Of a stretch of 56,113 nucleotides of DNA, positions 28,828 to 37,594 are shown piece by piece. The notes beneath the pieces are model-generated. The model saw only the letters and a list, made by a program, of their open reading frames with translations, did not search any database and had not been told where the DNA came from. Origin of the DNA: an uncultured Verrucomicrobiales bacterium (GTDB lineage Bacteria > Verrucomicrobiota > Verrucomicrobiia > Verrucomicrobiales > Akkermansiaceae); contig CALGJQ010000067.1 of the NCBI GenBank assembly GCA_937928545.1, positions 1 through 56,113 on the forward strand. The letters run 5' to 3'. A program made the translations under genes and the position numbers. Each line of letters starts with the position of its first letter. Within the stretch, counting starts at the first letter, position 1.

Positions 28828-29389
28828 GAGCTTTCGCTTTTGGTGCTTCTGTAAAATCCTCCCACTTCAATTCGCCGTAGTCGATTTTCTGAAGTTCGTA
28901 AGCGTAAATCGCATCATCGTTGTGAGGATCAATGGTCACAGCGAGGTCAATCAAGGCCCGAGCGAGAAGAAGGTTATTTGCTCCCTTTTGCTCAAAGAGA
29001 GTCTCAGCTCGTGTCACGAAAAGCGCCGCGAGCGTCTTGGGACTATATTCTGATTCTACCGCTTTCGGGAGGATTCCCTTACCGAGCTGGAATTTCGTCA
29101 CCATGGCTCGCTTATTGCGCGAAGAAAGATGGAGCGCTAAGCCCAAGGCCTTTCGGGCGAAATCGAGCGAAGCTTTATTGCCTTTTTTCTCAGCAACATA
29201 GTTTGTTGCGAAAGTCGCCATAGCGCCCGCGTATTCATCCCGCTCGCGGTCCAAAAGCCCCAAGCCTTCTTTGAAAATGCTTTCCCTGACAATGGGCCCT
29301 TTAAATGCAAAGGATGGGGCAGCTTCTTGAGCCACGCCGGTGCCTACAAAAAACCAAAGGAGGCATGCTTGTCTCAAGAACCGAATCAC
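28817..29389 (-). CDS. secreted helical-repeat protein of unknown function
   Basis: The likely start is GTG 29389, which gives 190 residues and a signal peptide of about 20 (LLWFFVGTGVAQEA). An upstream extension to 29506 would bury the signal and overlap the divergent gene. The mature part is alpha-helical (LDFARKALGLALHL, ARALIDLAVTIDPHNDDAIY), with the TPR-like pattern of alternating small and large residues. No domain is recognised. It is divergent from the cyclo-ligase gene with 18 bp between them. Proline and lysine dominate the C-terminal tail (APKAKAPTP). Confidence 0.6.
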   Translation of the reverse strand: MIRFLRQACLLWFFVGTGVAQEAAPSFAFKGPIVRESIFKEGLGLLDRERDEYAGAMATFATNYVAEKKGNKASLDFARKALGLALHLSSRNKRAMVTKFQLGKGILPKAVESEYSPKTLAALFVTRAETLFEQKGANNLLLARALIDLAVTIDPHNDDAIYAYELQKIDYGELKWEDFTEAPKAKAPTP

Positions 29390-29407
29390 GTTTATACTTT
29401 CGCGAAG

Positions 29408-29947
29408 ATGGAAGGAAAAACAAGTGCCAAAGCGGAACTGCGCGCAAAGATTCGCAGTCGCTTGCGTGAACTTCCACTTCCTGAACGAGCTTCCCAATCG
29501 AAGCAAATCCGCGAGCTCCTACGGTTCCCAACTGGATCAAAGGTCGCCCTCTTTGCAGGCCGTAAAACCGAGGTTCAATTACTCGAACTTTTACACAGTG
29601 ATCAAAGCATCGAATACTTTCTCCCCCGAGTCCTGAATGATTCTCACATGGAGTTCTTACCTTTAGACCGAGATCGTCCGCTTCAAAAAAGCGCCCTTGG
29701 AATAATGGAGCCTTTGACTGGAATTCCTGCCGAGGTGCTAAACTACATCGTTTGTCCCGGGCTCGCCTTTTCCCCTCAAGGCGAACGCTTAGGCCAAGGA
29801 GGCGGTTTTTATGATCGGGCTTTGGCCAAATACCCATCCGCCCAATTGATCGGAGTCTGTTTTCAATGCCAACTTCTCGATCAAATCCCCACTGAAGTCC
29901 ACGATCTCAAAATGGATCGAGTCATCACACCCCTTCGGGAACTTTGA
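29408..29947 (+). CDS. 5-formyltetrahydrofolate cyclo-ligase
   Basis: This enzyme converts 5-formyl-THF to 5,10-methenyl-THF with ATP, returning a stalled folate to the active pool. The signature GLAFSPQGERLGQGGGFYDR is complete. The start at ATG 29408 gives 179 residues, which matches the family; the open frame extends upstream to 29327 without family match. N-terminal basic residues that bind ATP are in AELRAKIRSRLREL. It ends overlapping apaG on the opposite strand by 23 bp. The start is only 18 bp from the divergent gene, so both promoters must lie inside each other's coding region. Confidence 0.93.
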   Translation: MEGKTSAKAELRAKIRSRLRELPLPERASQSKQIRELLRFPTGSKVALFAGRKTEVQLLELLHSDQSIEYFLPRVLNDSHMEFLPLDRDRPLQKSALGIMEPLTGIPAEVLNYIVCPGLAFSPQGERLGQGGGFYDRALAKYPSAQLIGVCFQCQLLDQIPTEVHDLKMDRVITPLREL

Positions 29948-30311
29948 GATCAAAAGGCGGTATCGTCACTCGAATGCCCTCCCCCTTTTCATCGATCCCA
30001 AAAAAAGCGCCGCTTGCTGAGCCCTTGCTCTTCACGACGTGATAAGAATTATAGGTGAAGCGCTGGCCTGGCTGAATCACTGGATTTTCGCCGACCACTC
30101 CCCGTCCCTCGACGACGCTTGTTTCACCGGAATCCTCTTTCACGATCCACTTTCTCCCTTGAATGGTAACCTCCATTTGGGAGTCGTTCACAATTGCGAC
30201 GAAATACACAAAGGGATAAGGCTTATCTTCCGGAGCTTCGAGATGAGGCATGAAGATGACATCCTCAATCTCGACACGAAGCCCCGGCAGTTCCTTGAAA
30301 GCATTTCCCAC
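29925..30311 (-). CDS. apaG: ApaG domain protein (DUF525)
   Basis: ApaG is a 128-residue beta-sandwich protein of the DUF525/FBA family, linked in other bacteria to Co2+ and Mg2+ tolerance and Ap4A levels. Typical features are VYFVAIVNDSQMEVTIQGRK, WIVKEDSGETSVVEGRGVVG and the conserved tail IRVTIPPFDL. The full-length domain covers the whole protein. The gene is convergent with the cyclo-ligase gene, overlapping its 3' end by 23 bp. The usual partner apaH is not nearby. Confidence 0.92.
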   Translation of the reverse strand: MGNAFKELPGLRVEIEDVIFMPHLEAPEDKPYPFVYFVAIVNDSQMEVTIQGRKWIVKEDSGETSVVEGRGVVGENPVIQPGQRFTYNSYHVVKSKGSASGAFFGIDEKGEGIRVTIPPFDLKVPEGV

Positions 30312-30405
30312 GGCCCCATCCTAACTTTTGAAAAAATAGGAGCAAGTCCCTCGAACGATTTCTCTGACTTGCGCCTGACTGACAGCTAGATATGTTAACT
30401 TTTAG

Positions 30406-31233
30406 ATGAAAAATCCTATTGCCCTTACCATCGCTGGATCAGATTGCTCTGCTGGCGCTGGCTTGCAGGCAGATCTCAAAACCTTCTCCAGCTTCGGGGT
30501 CTACGGCCTAACCGCCGTGACTTGTGTCGTTTCTGAAACGCCTCTCACGGTCCACCATGTCCACCCAGTCCCACCTGTCATTCTTCAGGATCAGATTAAG
30601 CTACTTCTGGAAAGTTATCCGATTGCCGCGATCAAAACGGGGATGCTCTACTCGAAAGCTCATATCGTGGCCGTCCTAGAACTCCTAACTGACCTTGAAG
30701 TCCCCATCGTTGTCGACCCTGTCATGGTAGCATCCACTGGTGACCCCCTCTTAGTCGAAGACGCACTCGACGCCATCGCCGAGCGCCTCCTCCCACTTGC
30801 TTCGGTAATGACGCCCAATCTACCGGAAGCGGAAATACTTCTTGGACGAAGCATTAATACATTCGAAGACCAGCAAGAAGCGGCCCAAGAATTGGCAGCG
30901 AAGTATCAACTCGCCTGTTACCTAAAAGGTGGGCATGCCGAAACGGACGGCATTCATCGAGACGTTCTTTGTCAGCAAGGATCATTAGAAATTTTGGAAG
31001 CCCCTCACCTAGATCTCCCACAAAACCACGGCACCGGTTGCACTCTTGCTGCCGCGATCACGGCCGGACTCTCGCAGGAACATTCTATCCTCGAAGCCTC
31101 TCGACGCGCTCACCAATTTGTCCATCAGGCCTTAAAAAACTCTTTGATTTGGACCCTTCCTTCGGGGTCAGACGAAATTAGTCATCTCGACCAAGTCCAG
31201 CGCGACAGCGAACGCGACTTTGACAAGACATAA
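30406..31233 (+). CDS. thiD: hydroxymethylpyrimidine/phosphomethylpyrimidine kinase
   Basis: ThiD phosphorylates HMP and HMP-P in thiamine synthesis. The 275-residue ribokinase-fold protein shows TIAGSDCSAGAGLQADLKTF at the N-terminus, AIKTGMLYSKAHI, VDPVMVASTGDPLL and the anion-hole and base motif NHGTGCTLAAAITAGL. No other thiamine gene is adjacent. The gene is downstream of a 94-bp intergenic region with apaG, from which it diverges. Confidence 0.95.
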   Translation: MKNPIALTIAGSDCSAGAGLQADLKTFSSFGVYGLTAVTCVVSETPLTVHHVHPVPPVILQDQIKLLLESYPIAAIKTGMLYSKAHIVAVLELLTDLEVPIVVDPVMVASTGDPLLVEDALDAIAERLLPLASVMTPNLPEAEILLGRSINTFEDQQEAAQELAAKYQLACYLKGGHAETDGIHRDVLCQQGSLEILEAPHLDLPQNHGTGCTLAAAITAGLSQEHSILEASRRAHQFVHQALKNSLIWTLPSGSDEISHLDQVQRDSERDFDKT

Positions 31234-31258
31234 AGTTCACTTTATCTCGCTTGATTAC

Positions 31259-31287
31259 TTGCGTGCAAAGACCTCCCTCCCGATAAT
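31259..31287 (+). promoter_or_regulatory. candidate sigma-70 promoter of outer-membrane protein gene
   Basis: TTGCGT (31259-31264), a 17-bp spacer and GATAAT (31282-31287) match the housekeeping promoter consensus well. Transcription would start about 62 bp before the ATG at 31356. The leader is A-rich (CTAAAACAAAATAAAAT) with no Shine-Dalgarno site. Confidence 0.6.
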
Positions 31288-31355
31288 CCTCGCAGCTAAG
31301 GAAATTCCTAGCCCCCCAACTCAGGCTTTCTCGCCTGACTAAAACAAAATAAAAT

Positions 31356-31994
31356 ATGAAAACAACTACTACTGTAGCAGCGGCTTTTGTCGCTTTATCC
31401 TCCCCCGCATTTGCAGACTTCAAAGGACTTGTTGACCGTCACGAAGACGCCAACGTTTCTCTCCTTGGCGCTGTCGGTGACACTGTAGGAACTGTTGGCC
31501 GCGGGATTCTCGGTGCCCCAGGACGCGTCGCGAGCGTGAACGATGGTCTTCCCCCAATGCTCTCCGCGGGAACTCAAGAATTTGGTGTTTCTGGAAGTGT
31601 CAACTTCGCCGATGACATCGTTTACAATCTCGACCTTACTTACGGTTGGTTCATCAAGGATCGCTGGGAAGTTGGTTTCGAGCTCGGAATCCAGGGTGCA
31701 GACAGTGACTTCGGCTTCGGTCTTGGTCTCTTCACTGAATATAACTTCCAGCTCAACGAGACTTCAAAGTGGGTTCCATTCGTCGGATTCTCTGCGAAGT
31801 GGGCTAAGCTCAATTCTGATGTTCTTGATGCTGACTCCATCGCTCTCGGCCTCGACCTTGGTGTGAAGTATTTCATTCGCGAAAACATCGCAATCAGCTT
31901 CGCTCTCGGTGCTGAATTTGGTTTCGATGACGTCTTCCCCGGCGGAGATGACTTCCAAGAGCAAATCAATATCGGAACCCGCTTCTACTTCTAA
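31356..31994 (+). CDS. outer-membrane beta-barrel protein
   Basis: This 212-residue protein has a signal peptide of about 21 residues (VALSSPAFA-DFKG). After a 50-residue linker, alternating beta strands run to the end. The C-terminus is GTRFYF, the terminal aromatic signature of BAM-assembled barrels. Strands such as LTYGWFIKDRWEVGFELGIQ and FVGFSAKWAKLNSD are amphipathic. It resembles small 8-stranded OmpW/OmpA-type barrels, but the specific function is unknown. A strong promoter and a clean terminator suggest a well-expressed single gene. Confidence 0.8.
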   Translation: MKTTTTVAAAFVALSSPAFADFKGLVDRHEDANVSLLGAVGDTVGTVGRGILGAPGRVASVNDGLPPMLSAGTQEFGVSGSVNFADDIVYNLDLTYGWFIKDRWEVGFELGIQGADSDFGFGLGLFTEYNFQLNETSKWVPFVGFSAKWAKLNSDVLDADSIALGLDLGVKYFIRENIAISFALGAEFGFDDVFPGGDDFQEQINIGTRFYF

Positions 31995-32019
31995 GAGAAG
32001 TCGAGTTTCTTAAATTCCC

Positions 32020-32056
32020 AAAGCCCTCCGCCTTCATCGGCTGAGGGCTTTTTTAG
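32020..32056 (+). terminator. Rho-independent terminator of outer-membrane protein gene
   Basis: A 7-bp or longer G-C-rich stem (AGCCCTC at about 32022, GAGGGCT at about 32043) is followed by TTTTTTA. The T tract also contains the stop codon of the convergent transporter gene. Confidence 0.9.
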
Positions 32057-32925
32057 GTCCCCAAAACCACCGCTAAGGCGATCACCATAAGAACTGCTCC
32101 TATTGTCTGCTTCTTCACAAAGCGTGGATCACTCCTCTTCCCGATACAGTAGAGAAAAAGCACCGCCATCAAGCCTCTGGAACTATAGACAACATTGCTC
32201 AGGGTCGGTTGACCATAGGTGCTAAAGGCTAGATTTACCGCAAGAGCTTGGACACCTAAGAGTCCTCCCGCCCCAAGCACGAACCCAGCCGTCGCTGAAG
32301 AGGAGAAAATGTCACCGACCTGTTTTTTCCTTTTCATCAAAAGTAGCAGCGAGATCAAACCACTGGAACCCATCATAAGAGTGAGCCAACGATCCTTGCC
32401 AATTTCTCGACTCTGCCACCCTGTCAAAAAATCATTCAGCCCGAAAAAGAGACAGGCTATTAATGTTAACCCCAACGTGACTCGATGCTTCCGCCATCCT
32501 TCCGCACTTCCCCCAGAAACTAAAAACACAGCATAGGTCGCCAGGATCACTCCAGTCACCAGTGACCACGAACTAGCCTCTAATCCTACCAGCATCGAGA
32601 AGAACCCAACCACGAGAACCTTCAATCCTAGGGCGGATGAATGAACGGCGAGATCTCCTGATTTCACCGATTGGATCGAGAACCACTGCCCCAGAAAAAA
32701 GAGAACTCCATTGCCGACGGCCCACCAATCTTTCCCTGACAGAAGCCACGAACCCGAAGGTTTCAAATAGCCCAAAAAGATCAGGGCCGTGACGAGATTC
32801 GCCACAGCCACGGTTACCGTAAGGGAGCTCCCTCGTGACGTTCCTTGCTGAACGCACCATCCTAGTAAGGGGTGAAGAGCTGCCCCGATCAACGGGAGCC
32901 AAACCGCCCCGCTGAGCCAAGTCAT
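32053..32925 (-). CDS. EamA-like/DMT superfamily membrane transporter
   Basis: This 290-residue protein has about ten predicted membrane helices arranged as two repeats of five, the drug/metabolite transporter layout. Helix 1 is near residues 5-25 and the repeats meet near residue 150. Typical parts are LSNVVYSSRGLMAVLFLYCIG and the C-terminal GAVLMVIALAVVLG. The substrate cannot be told. It lies 18 bp downstream of the ThuA gene on the same strand and probably shares its transcript. Confidence 0.8.
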   Translation of the reverse strand: MTWLSGAVWLPLIGAALHPLLGWCVQQGTSRGSSLTVTVAVANLVTALIFLGYLKPSGSWLLSGKDWWAVGNGVLFFLGQWFSIQSVKSGDLAVHSSALGLKVLVVGFFSMLVGLEASSWSLVTGVILATYAVFLVSGGSAEGWRKHRVTLGLTLIACLFFGLNDFLTGWQSREIGKDRWLTLMMGSSGLISLLLLMKRKKQVGDIFSSSATAGFVLGAGGLLGVQALAVNLAFSTYGQPTLSNVVYSSRGLMAVLFLYCIGKRSDPRFVKKQTIGAVLMVIALAVVLGT

Positions 32926-32943
32926 CTTTGCTTAAGAGGAGTC

Positions 32944-33846
32944 TTACTTGGCAGGTTCTAACGGAGAAATCTTCTCTTTGTTCGGAAAGTCCTTTGACCA
33001 CTCGACGCTCACTTCATTCGTAGCAGCCCACTCTGTCCCACGAAGAAGAGTGTCGGAGAATCCACGACAAAGCATTGAATAATCGGCATGACCCAAAGTC
33101 GTGTGGAAGACGCGACCTTCTCCATAAGTCAAAGCCATCAACATAGGCTCATCACGCTTGGTTTTCTCACTTGGAGCAGTCGCTAGAACCGTCATATTTT
33201 TGGCAGGTCCACGCATCATATCGTAAAGCTCGTCTTTTGTGTGAAGCCATTCTGCGGCCATTCCTTTGGTGATGGGATGCTCTTCAGCGCGATTCGTAAT
33301 CACAAATTCATGCTGAGGGCCGTGGTTTCCGCCCTTGCCTTCGGATTGATCAATGACCTGTTTCCCATCCTTAAAATAAACGTAGGGACCGCTCTTCTCG
33401 TTGCGTCCTCCCCATCCCCCTAGGCCAATCATCTCGTTATACTCAGGCCACATTGTGAATGCGTTGTCAGCGGCATGAACGACCACAAAGCCCCCTCCCT
33501 TCTTTACGAAATCAACAAAAGCGGAACGAACTTCTCCTGGCCACATCTGACCATTGTAGTTGCTCACAACGACATCGTACTTCGAAAATTCAGGACGCCA
33601 GGCATCCCATTCCTCTTCGGACCCTTTCTTTCCGGGACTCGTGCTGACATCGACCGAGAAGTTCTCATTGCTTTTGTAGATCTGCTGAAGAACTGGCGTG
33701 GTCTCTTTCCACTTATGATTATTCTGCCCGTCCAAAATCAGAACTTTGAGCACCTTCTTGGAGTCGTCCTTTTTCTGGGCAAAGCCAACAAATGCAAAAC
33801 AAGCGAGAAGCATCGTGGTGATGCCGAGAGTGAAACGGTTTTTCAT
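32944..33846 (-). CDS. secreted ThuA-like domain protein
   Basis: ThuA-like proteins have a glutamine-amidotransferase-type fold and are common in Planctomycetes and Verrucomicrobia. ATG 33846 gives 300 residues with a signal peptide of about 23 (MLLACFAFVGFAQKK). Motifs are LILDGQNNHKWKETTP, FVDFVKKGGGFVVVHAADNA, EYNEMIGLGGWGGR and GEGRVFHTTLGHADYSM. The role may be in carbohydrate use, but the enzyme activity is not established in the family. A longer frame to 34146 only shadows the divergent M20 gene. Confidence 0.88.
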   Translation of the reverse strand: MKNRFTLGITTMLLACFAFVGFAQKKDDSKKVLKVLILDGQNNHKWKETTPVLQQIYKSNENFSVDVSTSPGKKGSEEEWDAWRPEFSKYDVVVSNYNGQMWPGEVRSAFVDFVKKGGGFVVVHAADNAFTMWPEYNEMIGLGGWGGRNEKSGPYVYFKDGKQVIDQSEGKGGNHGPQHEFVITNRAEEHPITKGMAAEWLHTKDELYDMMRGPAKNMTVLATAPSEKTKRDEPMLMALTYGEGRVFHTTLGHADYSMLCRGFSDTLLRGTEWAATNEVSVEWSKDFPNKEKISPLEPAK

Positions 33847-33928
33847 GAAGCGCAGTCTCTTCAATCCTCCCCCCGATTGCCAAGACGAAAAACTTCCAAG
33901 ATGGGGATCTCGTTCATAAGCTCTTTTT

Positions 33929-35047
33929 ATGAAATCAGTCGTCGAACTTTTACAAACTCTCGTCCAGATACCTTCGGTGAACCCTGAGGGAGATCCCGGG
34001 ATTTCACCAAGCGGAGAGAGAAAGATGGCTGAATTCGTCGCGAAATTCCTAGAACCGCTTGGTTTTGCCATCACTTTGGAAGAAGTCGAAGCTGATCGAC
34101 CCAATCTCATTGCCCGCGCGCCCGGGCCAGATAGTCGCCCCCGCATTCTTCTCGGGCCTCACCTCGATACGGTCGGAATTACCGGAATGACGATCGAGCC
34201 CTTCAGCGGGGAAAATAAGGACGGAAAAATCCATGGTCGAGGAACTTCAGACACAAAAGGTCCCATGGCGGCGATGCTCTGGGCTTTGCAAGAAAACGCC
34301 GAGCTCCTTGCCGAACTTCCCATTGCTGTCGATTTCGTCGGTTTTATGGGAGAGGAATCAAGTCAACCCGGATCCAGACACTTTGCCGATCATCACGCTT
34401 CAGACTATGAATTCGCAATCGTTGGAGAACCCACTTCACTCGAAGCTGTTTACTGCACGAAAGGTTGCCTTTGGGCCACCCTTGGCAGCAAAGGGAAATC
34501 CACCCATGCCTCACAACCTCATCTCGGAGAAAACGCGATCCTTAAGCTTCTCGATTCCCTTAAGAAACTCCACGGACCTTTCCTCGCTCAAATTTCCGAG
34601 AGTCGTCACCCCGTCCTGGGCTCAGCGACAATGAACCTTGGGATGATAGAAGGTGGAACGAGACCCAATATTGTTCCTGCTCACGCAACGGCCACTCTCG
34701 ATATTCGCACTGTTCCCTCACTTGTTGCTGAGCGCCCTGCCTCAGAAATTCTTAAAGAATCCCTAGAAGATCTCGATCTCGTCAGTTTCGCCGAATCTCC
34801 ACCCATGGAAATGCCTGCCGATCACCCATGGCTCCAGAAACTCCAAAAAATCGACCCCAAGCTCACCCTGACTGGGGCCCCATGGTTCTCTGATGCGGCT
34901 CATCTTTCAGCCGGCGGACTTCCTTCGATCTGCCTAGGACCTGGCTCGATTGATCAAGCCCATACCGCCGATGAATTCATCGCAATTTCCGATCTCGAAG
35001 ATGGCGCCCAGTGGTTCTCCAATTTCATCGCAGGCTTAGCTCGCTAA
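33929..35047 (+). CDS. M20-family metallopeptidase (ArgE/DapE-like)
   Basis: The 372-residue zinc hydrolase has the M20 metal ligands: LLGPHLDTVG, then GRGTSDTKGPMAAML, then GEESSQPGS, and a dimerisation domain from about 175 to 285 (KSTHASQPHLGENAI). The C-terminal ligand His lies near DQAHTADEF. It most likely removes acyl groups from an amino acid or acts on a dipeptide; acetylornithine deacetylase and succinyl-DAP desuccinylase are the closest known activities, but no arg or dap gene is adjacent. The stop overlaps the convergent class IV gene by 4 bp. Confidence 0.88.
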   Translation: MKSVVELLQTLVQIPSVNPEGDPGISPSGERKMAEFVAKFLEPLGFAITLEEVEADRPNLIARAPGPDSRPRILLGPHLDTVGITGMTIEPFSGENKDGKIHGRGTSDTKGPMAAMLWALQENAELLAELPIAVDFVGFMGEESSQPGSRHFADHHASDYEFAIVGEPTSLEAVYCTKGCLWATLGSKGKSTHASQPHLGENAILKLLDSLKKLHGPFLAQISESRHPVLGSATMNLGMIEGGTRPNIVPAHATATLDIRTVPSLVAERPASEILKESLEDLDLVSFAESPPMEMPADHPWLQKLQKIDPKLTLTGAPWFSDAAHLSAGGLPSICLGPGSIDQAHTADEFIAISDLEDGAQWFSNFIAGLAR

Positions 35048-35787
35048 GCAATCTCTGACCGTAATTTATGGATCAGCGCCGAGGGCTCAGGCATCGCCTT
35101 TCCGTTCAATTCCTCCACATAGCGTAATTTACGAACAGAATTCGTGAGCCAAATTTCATCAGCCTCATTGATCATTTCAAAAGGCCAACAGCCCTCTTCG
35201 ACCTTCACTCGTTCGATCACCTGTCTTCGCATCACTCCCGGCAAACAACCCGTTTCGAGAGCCGGGGTAAACAGCTTCCCGTCTTTGACAAAAAAAACGT
35301 TCGAGACACAGCCCTCACACAGTTCTCCCCGCATATTCGGACGCAAAACTTCTGGAGTTCCACCTAAGCGAAGTAAGGTCATATTCTCCGCATATGAAGT
35401 GCATTTGATACCCGCCAAAGGACTCCTCTCGTTGATCGGATAGTCTTCGCGGGTGACCACTTTCACGCCAAGAACCTCCGGCTCCAAAGCCACCGTCGTG
35501 AGCAGGCAATTCTCGCCAAGGGTCACTCGGATTCGAGCCTCTCTCAACTCATTCGCGGCTAGGACCTCTTCAATCCCTCCGCGCAACTCCTCTGCATCAG
35601 GAACTCTGAAACCCAAACGACCAGCCGAACTTTCTAATCGTTTATAATGATCAGAAAAATACAGCGGCTTACCCTCAAGGGCTCGGATTGTTTCAAAGAC
35701 GCCTTCACCCCGTAGATAGGTTGCATCTACTATCGGGACTCTCACTTTGTCAGAATCCATCAACGCGCCATTCCACCATACGGTCAT
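35044..35787 (-). CDS. class IV aminotransferase (IlvE/PabC-like)
   Basis: This is a fold-type IV PLP enzyme of 247 residues from ATG 35787 (35805 would add MVKEVS). YLRGEGVFETIR opens the domain. The PLP lysine is in GIKCTSYAENM, and CVSNVFFVKDGKLFTP with GCLPGVMRR completes the cofactor site. Candidate roles are branched-chain aminotransferase, D-amino-acid aminotransferase or aminodeoxychorismate lyase (PabC); the shorter length favours PabC but does not prove it. Confidence 0.8.
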   Translation of the reverse strand: MTVWWNGALMDSDKVRVPIVDATYLRGEGVFETIRALEGKPLYFSDHYKRLESSAGRLGFRVPDAEELRGGIEEVLAANELREARIRVTLGENCLLTTVALEPEVLGVKVVTREDYPINERSPLAGIKCTSYAENMTLLRLGGTPEVLRPNMRGELCEGCVSNVFFVKDGKLFTPALETGCLPGVMRRQVIERVKVEEGCWPFEMINEADEIWLTNSVRKLRYVEELNGKAMPEPSALIHKLRSEIA

Positions 35788-35826
35788 CGACACTTCTTTA
35801 ACCACCTACTATGACCCCCACAAGCT

Positions 35827-36435
35827 TTGAACTTCCTCGCTCACTTCCATCTTGCCCACTCGACCGACGCCTCTCGTGTCGGAGCCTTGCTCGGTGATTT
35901 CGCACGCGGCACCCCAGAGCATCTTTGTGAAACTCTCCCAGAAGAGCTTGTCCATGGAATCGTTCTTCATCGTTCCATTGATCAATTCACCGACTCCCAT
36001 CCCATTTTCCTGAAAACCAAGAAACTTTTAGCGCCCTCGCGCCGCCGCTTTGCTGGAATTATTATCGATATCTTCTTTGACCATTTTCTCGCTCATTCTT
36101 GGGAGCAATACTCGAAAGTCCCCCTTCGCCAATTCATCCAAGAAATCTACGACCTCCTCGAACGCCGCAGAGAATGGCTCACTCCAGAACTTGTGTCTTT
36201 GGTCGAAAGAATGAAGGAGGAAAATTGGCTAGGAACCTATGGCACGATCCCAGGCTTGGGGCTGACATTCCAACGCATGAGCAAACGCAGGAAATTCCTA
36301 GCCCCTCTCGTCGGATCGGAAAAAGATCTCGTTGAGCACTACCATTCGTTTAGCAAGGCCTTCCAAGAATTTTACCCCGAAGTTCTGGCCTACGCACGAG
36401 ACGAAAAACCGGGTGGAGCATTCAACTCACCATAA
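35827..36435 (+). CDS. acpH: ACP phosphodiesterase-like (AcpH)
   Basis: AcpH removes the phosphopantetheine arm from acyl carrier protein. The protein begins MNFLAHFHLA, the family opening motif, and GDFARGTPEHL and HRSIDQFTDSHP follow, with acidic and histidine residues of an HD-like site. The start is a TTG at 35827; no ATG or GTG lies in frame between it and the conserved region. Length is 202 residues. It diverges from the class IV aminotransferase gene with 39 bp between starts. Its 3' end overlaps the cysteine-cluster gene by 46 bp. Confidence 0.85.
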   Translation: MNFLAHFHLAHSTDASRVGALLGDFARGTPEHLCETLPEELVHGIVLHRSIDQFTDSHPIFLKTKKLLAPSRRRFAGIIIDIFFDHFLAHSWEQYSKVPLRQFIQEIYDLLERRREWLTPELVSLVERMKEENWLGTYGTIPGLGLTFQRMSKRRKFLAPLVGSEKDLVEHYHSFSKAFQEFYPEVLAYARDEKPGGAFNSP

Positions 36436-37025
36436 AAGTCTCTCCCCGAGATCCGGCTTAACATCTTCAACTCCATCGCGAGAGATTCCCGAGCCGGAGG
36501 CGCGCCCAATGTCACCCTTCCACATGGAGTATGCGAAGCAAAGCTAGCCTCGTCCTTTTCTCTCGTTCTAATCGTCACCAAGGCCCTTCCCTCTCGCTTA
36601 GCCACAAGCACCGGATGCAGCCAACATGAGATGGGCTTGTAAAACCAAGGATGTTTTCCTTCAGTCACCGCCTTCAGTTGCCAATGACAGCGATGCTCTC
36701 GATCAAGAAAGACGCAGCGAGTCTTTGGGAAATGCGCGGGGAAATCCTCAGCCAGTTCACCGGTATCGGCCGCAACCGTCTTAGTTCCAAGCTGTCCATT
36801 CTCTCGGGTCACAAGCCCCTCAGAACCACCTAGTTCACTTAGAATCTTTACCTCCTCTTCCGACAAAATTACCCCGTCATGACAACAAGTGGCTCGACAT
36901 TGATTCAGCTGACAAAGTGGCAAGCTCTTCTCAAAAGCCTCATGATCAATTGCGGCCTCCGCAAGTTGCTTCGATAACTCGCCAATCGAATCCTCAAACA
37001 CACTTAATTTTTCATCGTCAATCAC
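36390..37025 (-). CDS. YkgJ-like cysteine-cluster protein
   Basis: This 211-residue protein has a cysteine-rich iron or zinc chelating signature: LNQCRATCCHDGVILSEEE, KTRCVFLDREHRCHWQLKAV and KPISCWLHPV. These spaced cysteines match the YkgJ/DUF3109 class, proteins of unknown function. It ends with an unusual C-terminal helix (SLAMELKMLSRISGRDFYGE). Its 3' 46 bp overlap acpH on the other strand. Confidence 0.78.
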   Translation of the reverse strand: MIDDEKLSVFEDSIGELSKQLAEAAIDHEAFEKSLPLCQLNQCRATCCHDGVILSEEEVKILSELGGSEGLVTRENGQLGTKTVAADTGELAEDFPAHFPKTRCVFLDREHRCHWQLKAVTEGKHPWFYKPISCWLHPVLVAKREGRALVTIRTREKDEASFASHTPCGRVTLGAPPARESLAMELKMLSRISGRDFYGELNAPPGFSSRA

Positions 37026-37090
37026 CTCTAAAGAGGCTATGATATCTCATGCGGAGGTCAACAAGCGTCGCCTCCATCAATTTGAACCCC

Positions 37091-37573
37091 ATGAAGTCTT
37101 CACTTTTCCTCTTCGCCGCTTTGGCAATCAATACAATCTCTGTTCAAGCAGATGATCGTTCCTCTAGAAGCAGCACTCTTCCAAAGTTTCTACAACGGTT
37201 TGACACTAACGAAGACGGCACCATTGACGAGGAGGAGCGGCAAGCGATCCGTGAACTTCGTGCCAAAATGTCCGAAGAGCGTCGCAATTCAATTGATACC
37301 GACGATGATGGCAAAATCTCCAAAGCTGAAATCAAAGCCGCCCGCACTGCCCTTCGAGAGAAAATCGATGCTCGGCGCCTAGAAAAGTTTCACGAAATCG
37401 CCGGCGAGGATGGACTTATCAGCGCCGAAGAATATGCCGCAATCCCAGGTGTTTCCCGTCTTCCCGACTTTGTCTTCGAAGCGATCTTTGATCGGCTCGA
37501 TCAAGACGACAGCGGAGACATTTCCTCTGAGGAATTTTTCAATCGCCTTCGGAAACATCAAGGTCAGGACTAA
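37091..37573 (+). CDS. secreted EF-hand calcium-binding protein
   Basis: ATG 37091 gives 160 residues with a signal peptide of about 20 (FLFAALAINTISVQADD). Three good EF-hand loops are visible: DTNEDGTIDEEE, DTDDDGKISKAE and DQDDSGDISSEE. A fourth, AGEDGLISAEE, is degenerate and lacks the first Asp. EF-hand proteins of this type are abundant in Planctomycetes and Verrucomicrobia and are thought to bind calcium in the periplasm. There is no catalytic domain. An in-frame start at 37049 would delay the signal peptide. Confidence 0.88.
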   Translation: MKSSLFLFAALAINTISVQADDRSSRSSTLPKFLQRFDTNEDGTIDEEERQAIRELRAKMSEERRNSIDTDDDGKISKAEIKAARTALREKIDARRLEKFHEIAGEDGLISAEEYAAIPGVSRLPDFVFEAIFDRLDQDDSGDISSEEFFNRLRKHQGQD

Positions 37574-37594
37574 TCCAAACCTTGATGAGGAAAG

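Noticed and set aside
33847..34146. Upstream extension of the ThuA gene
   Set aside because: It would overlap the divergent M20 gene and put 100 residues before the signal peptide.
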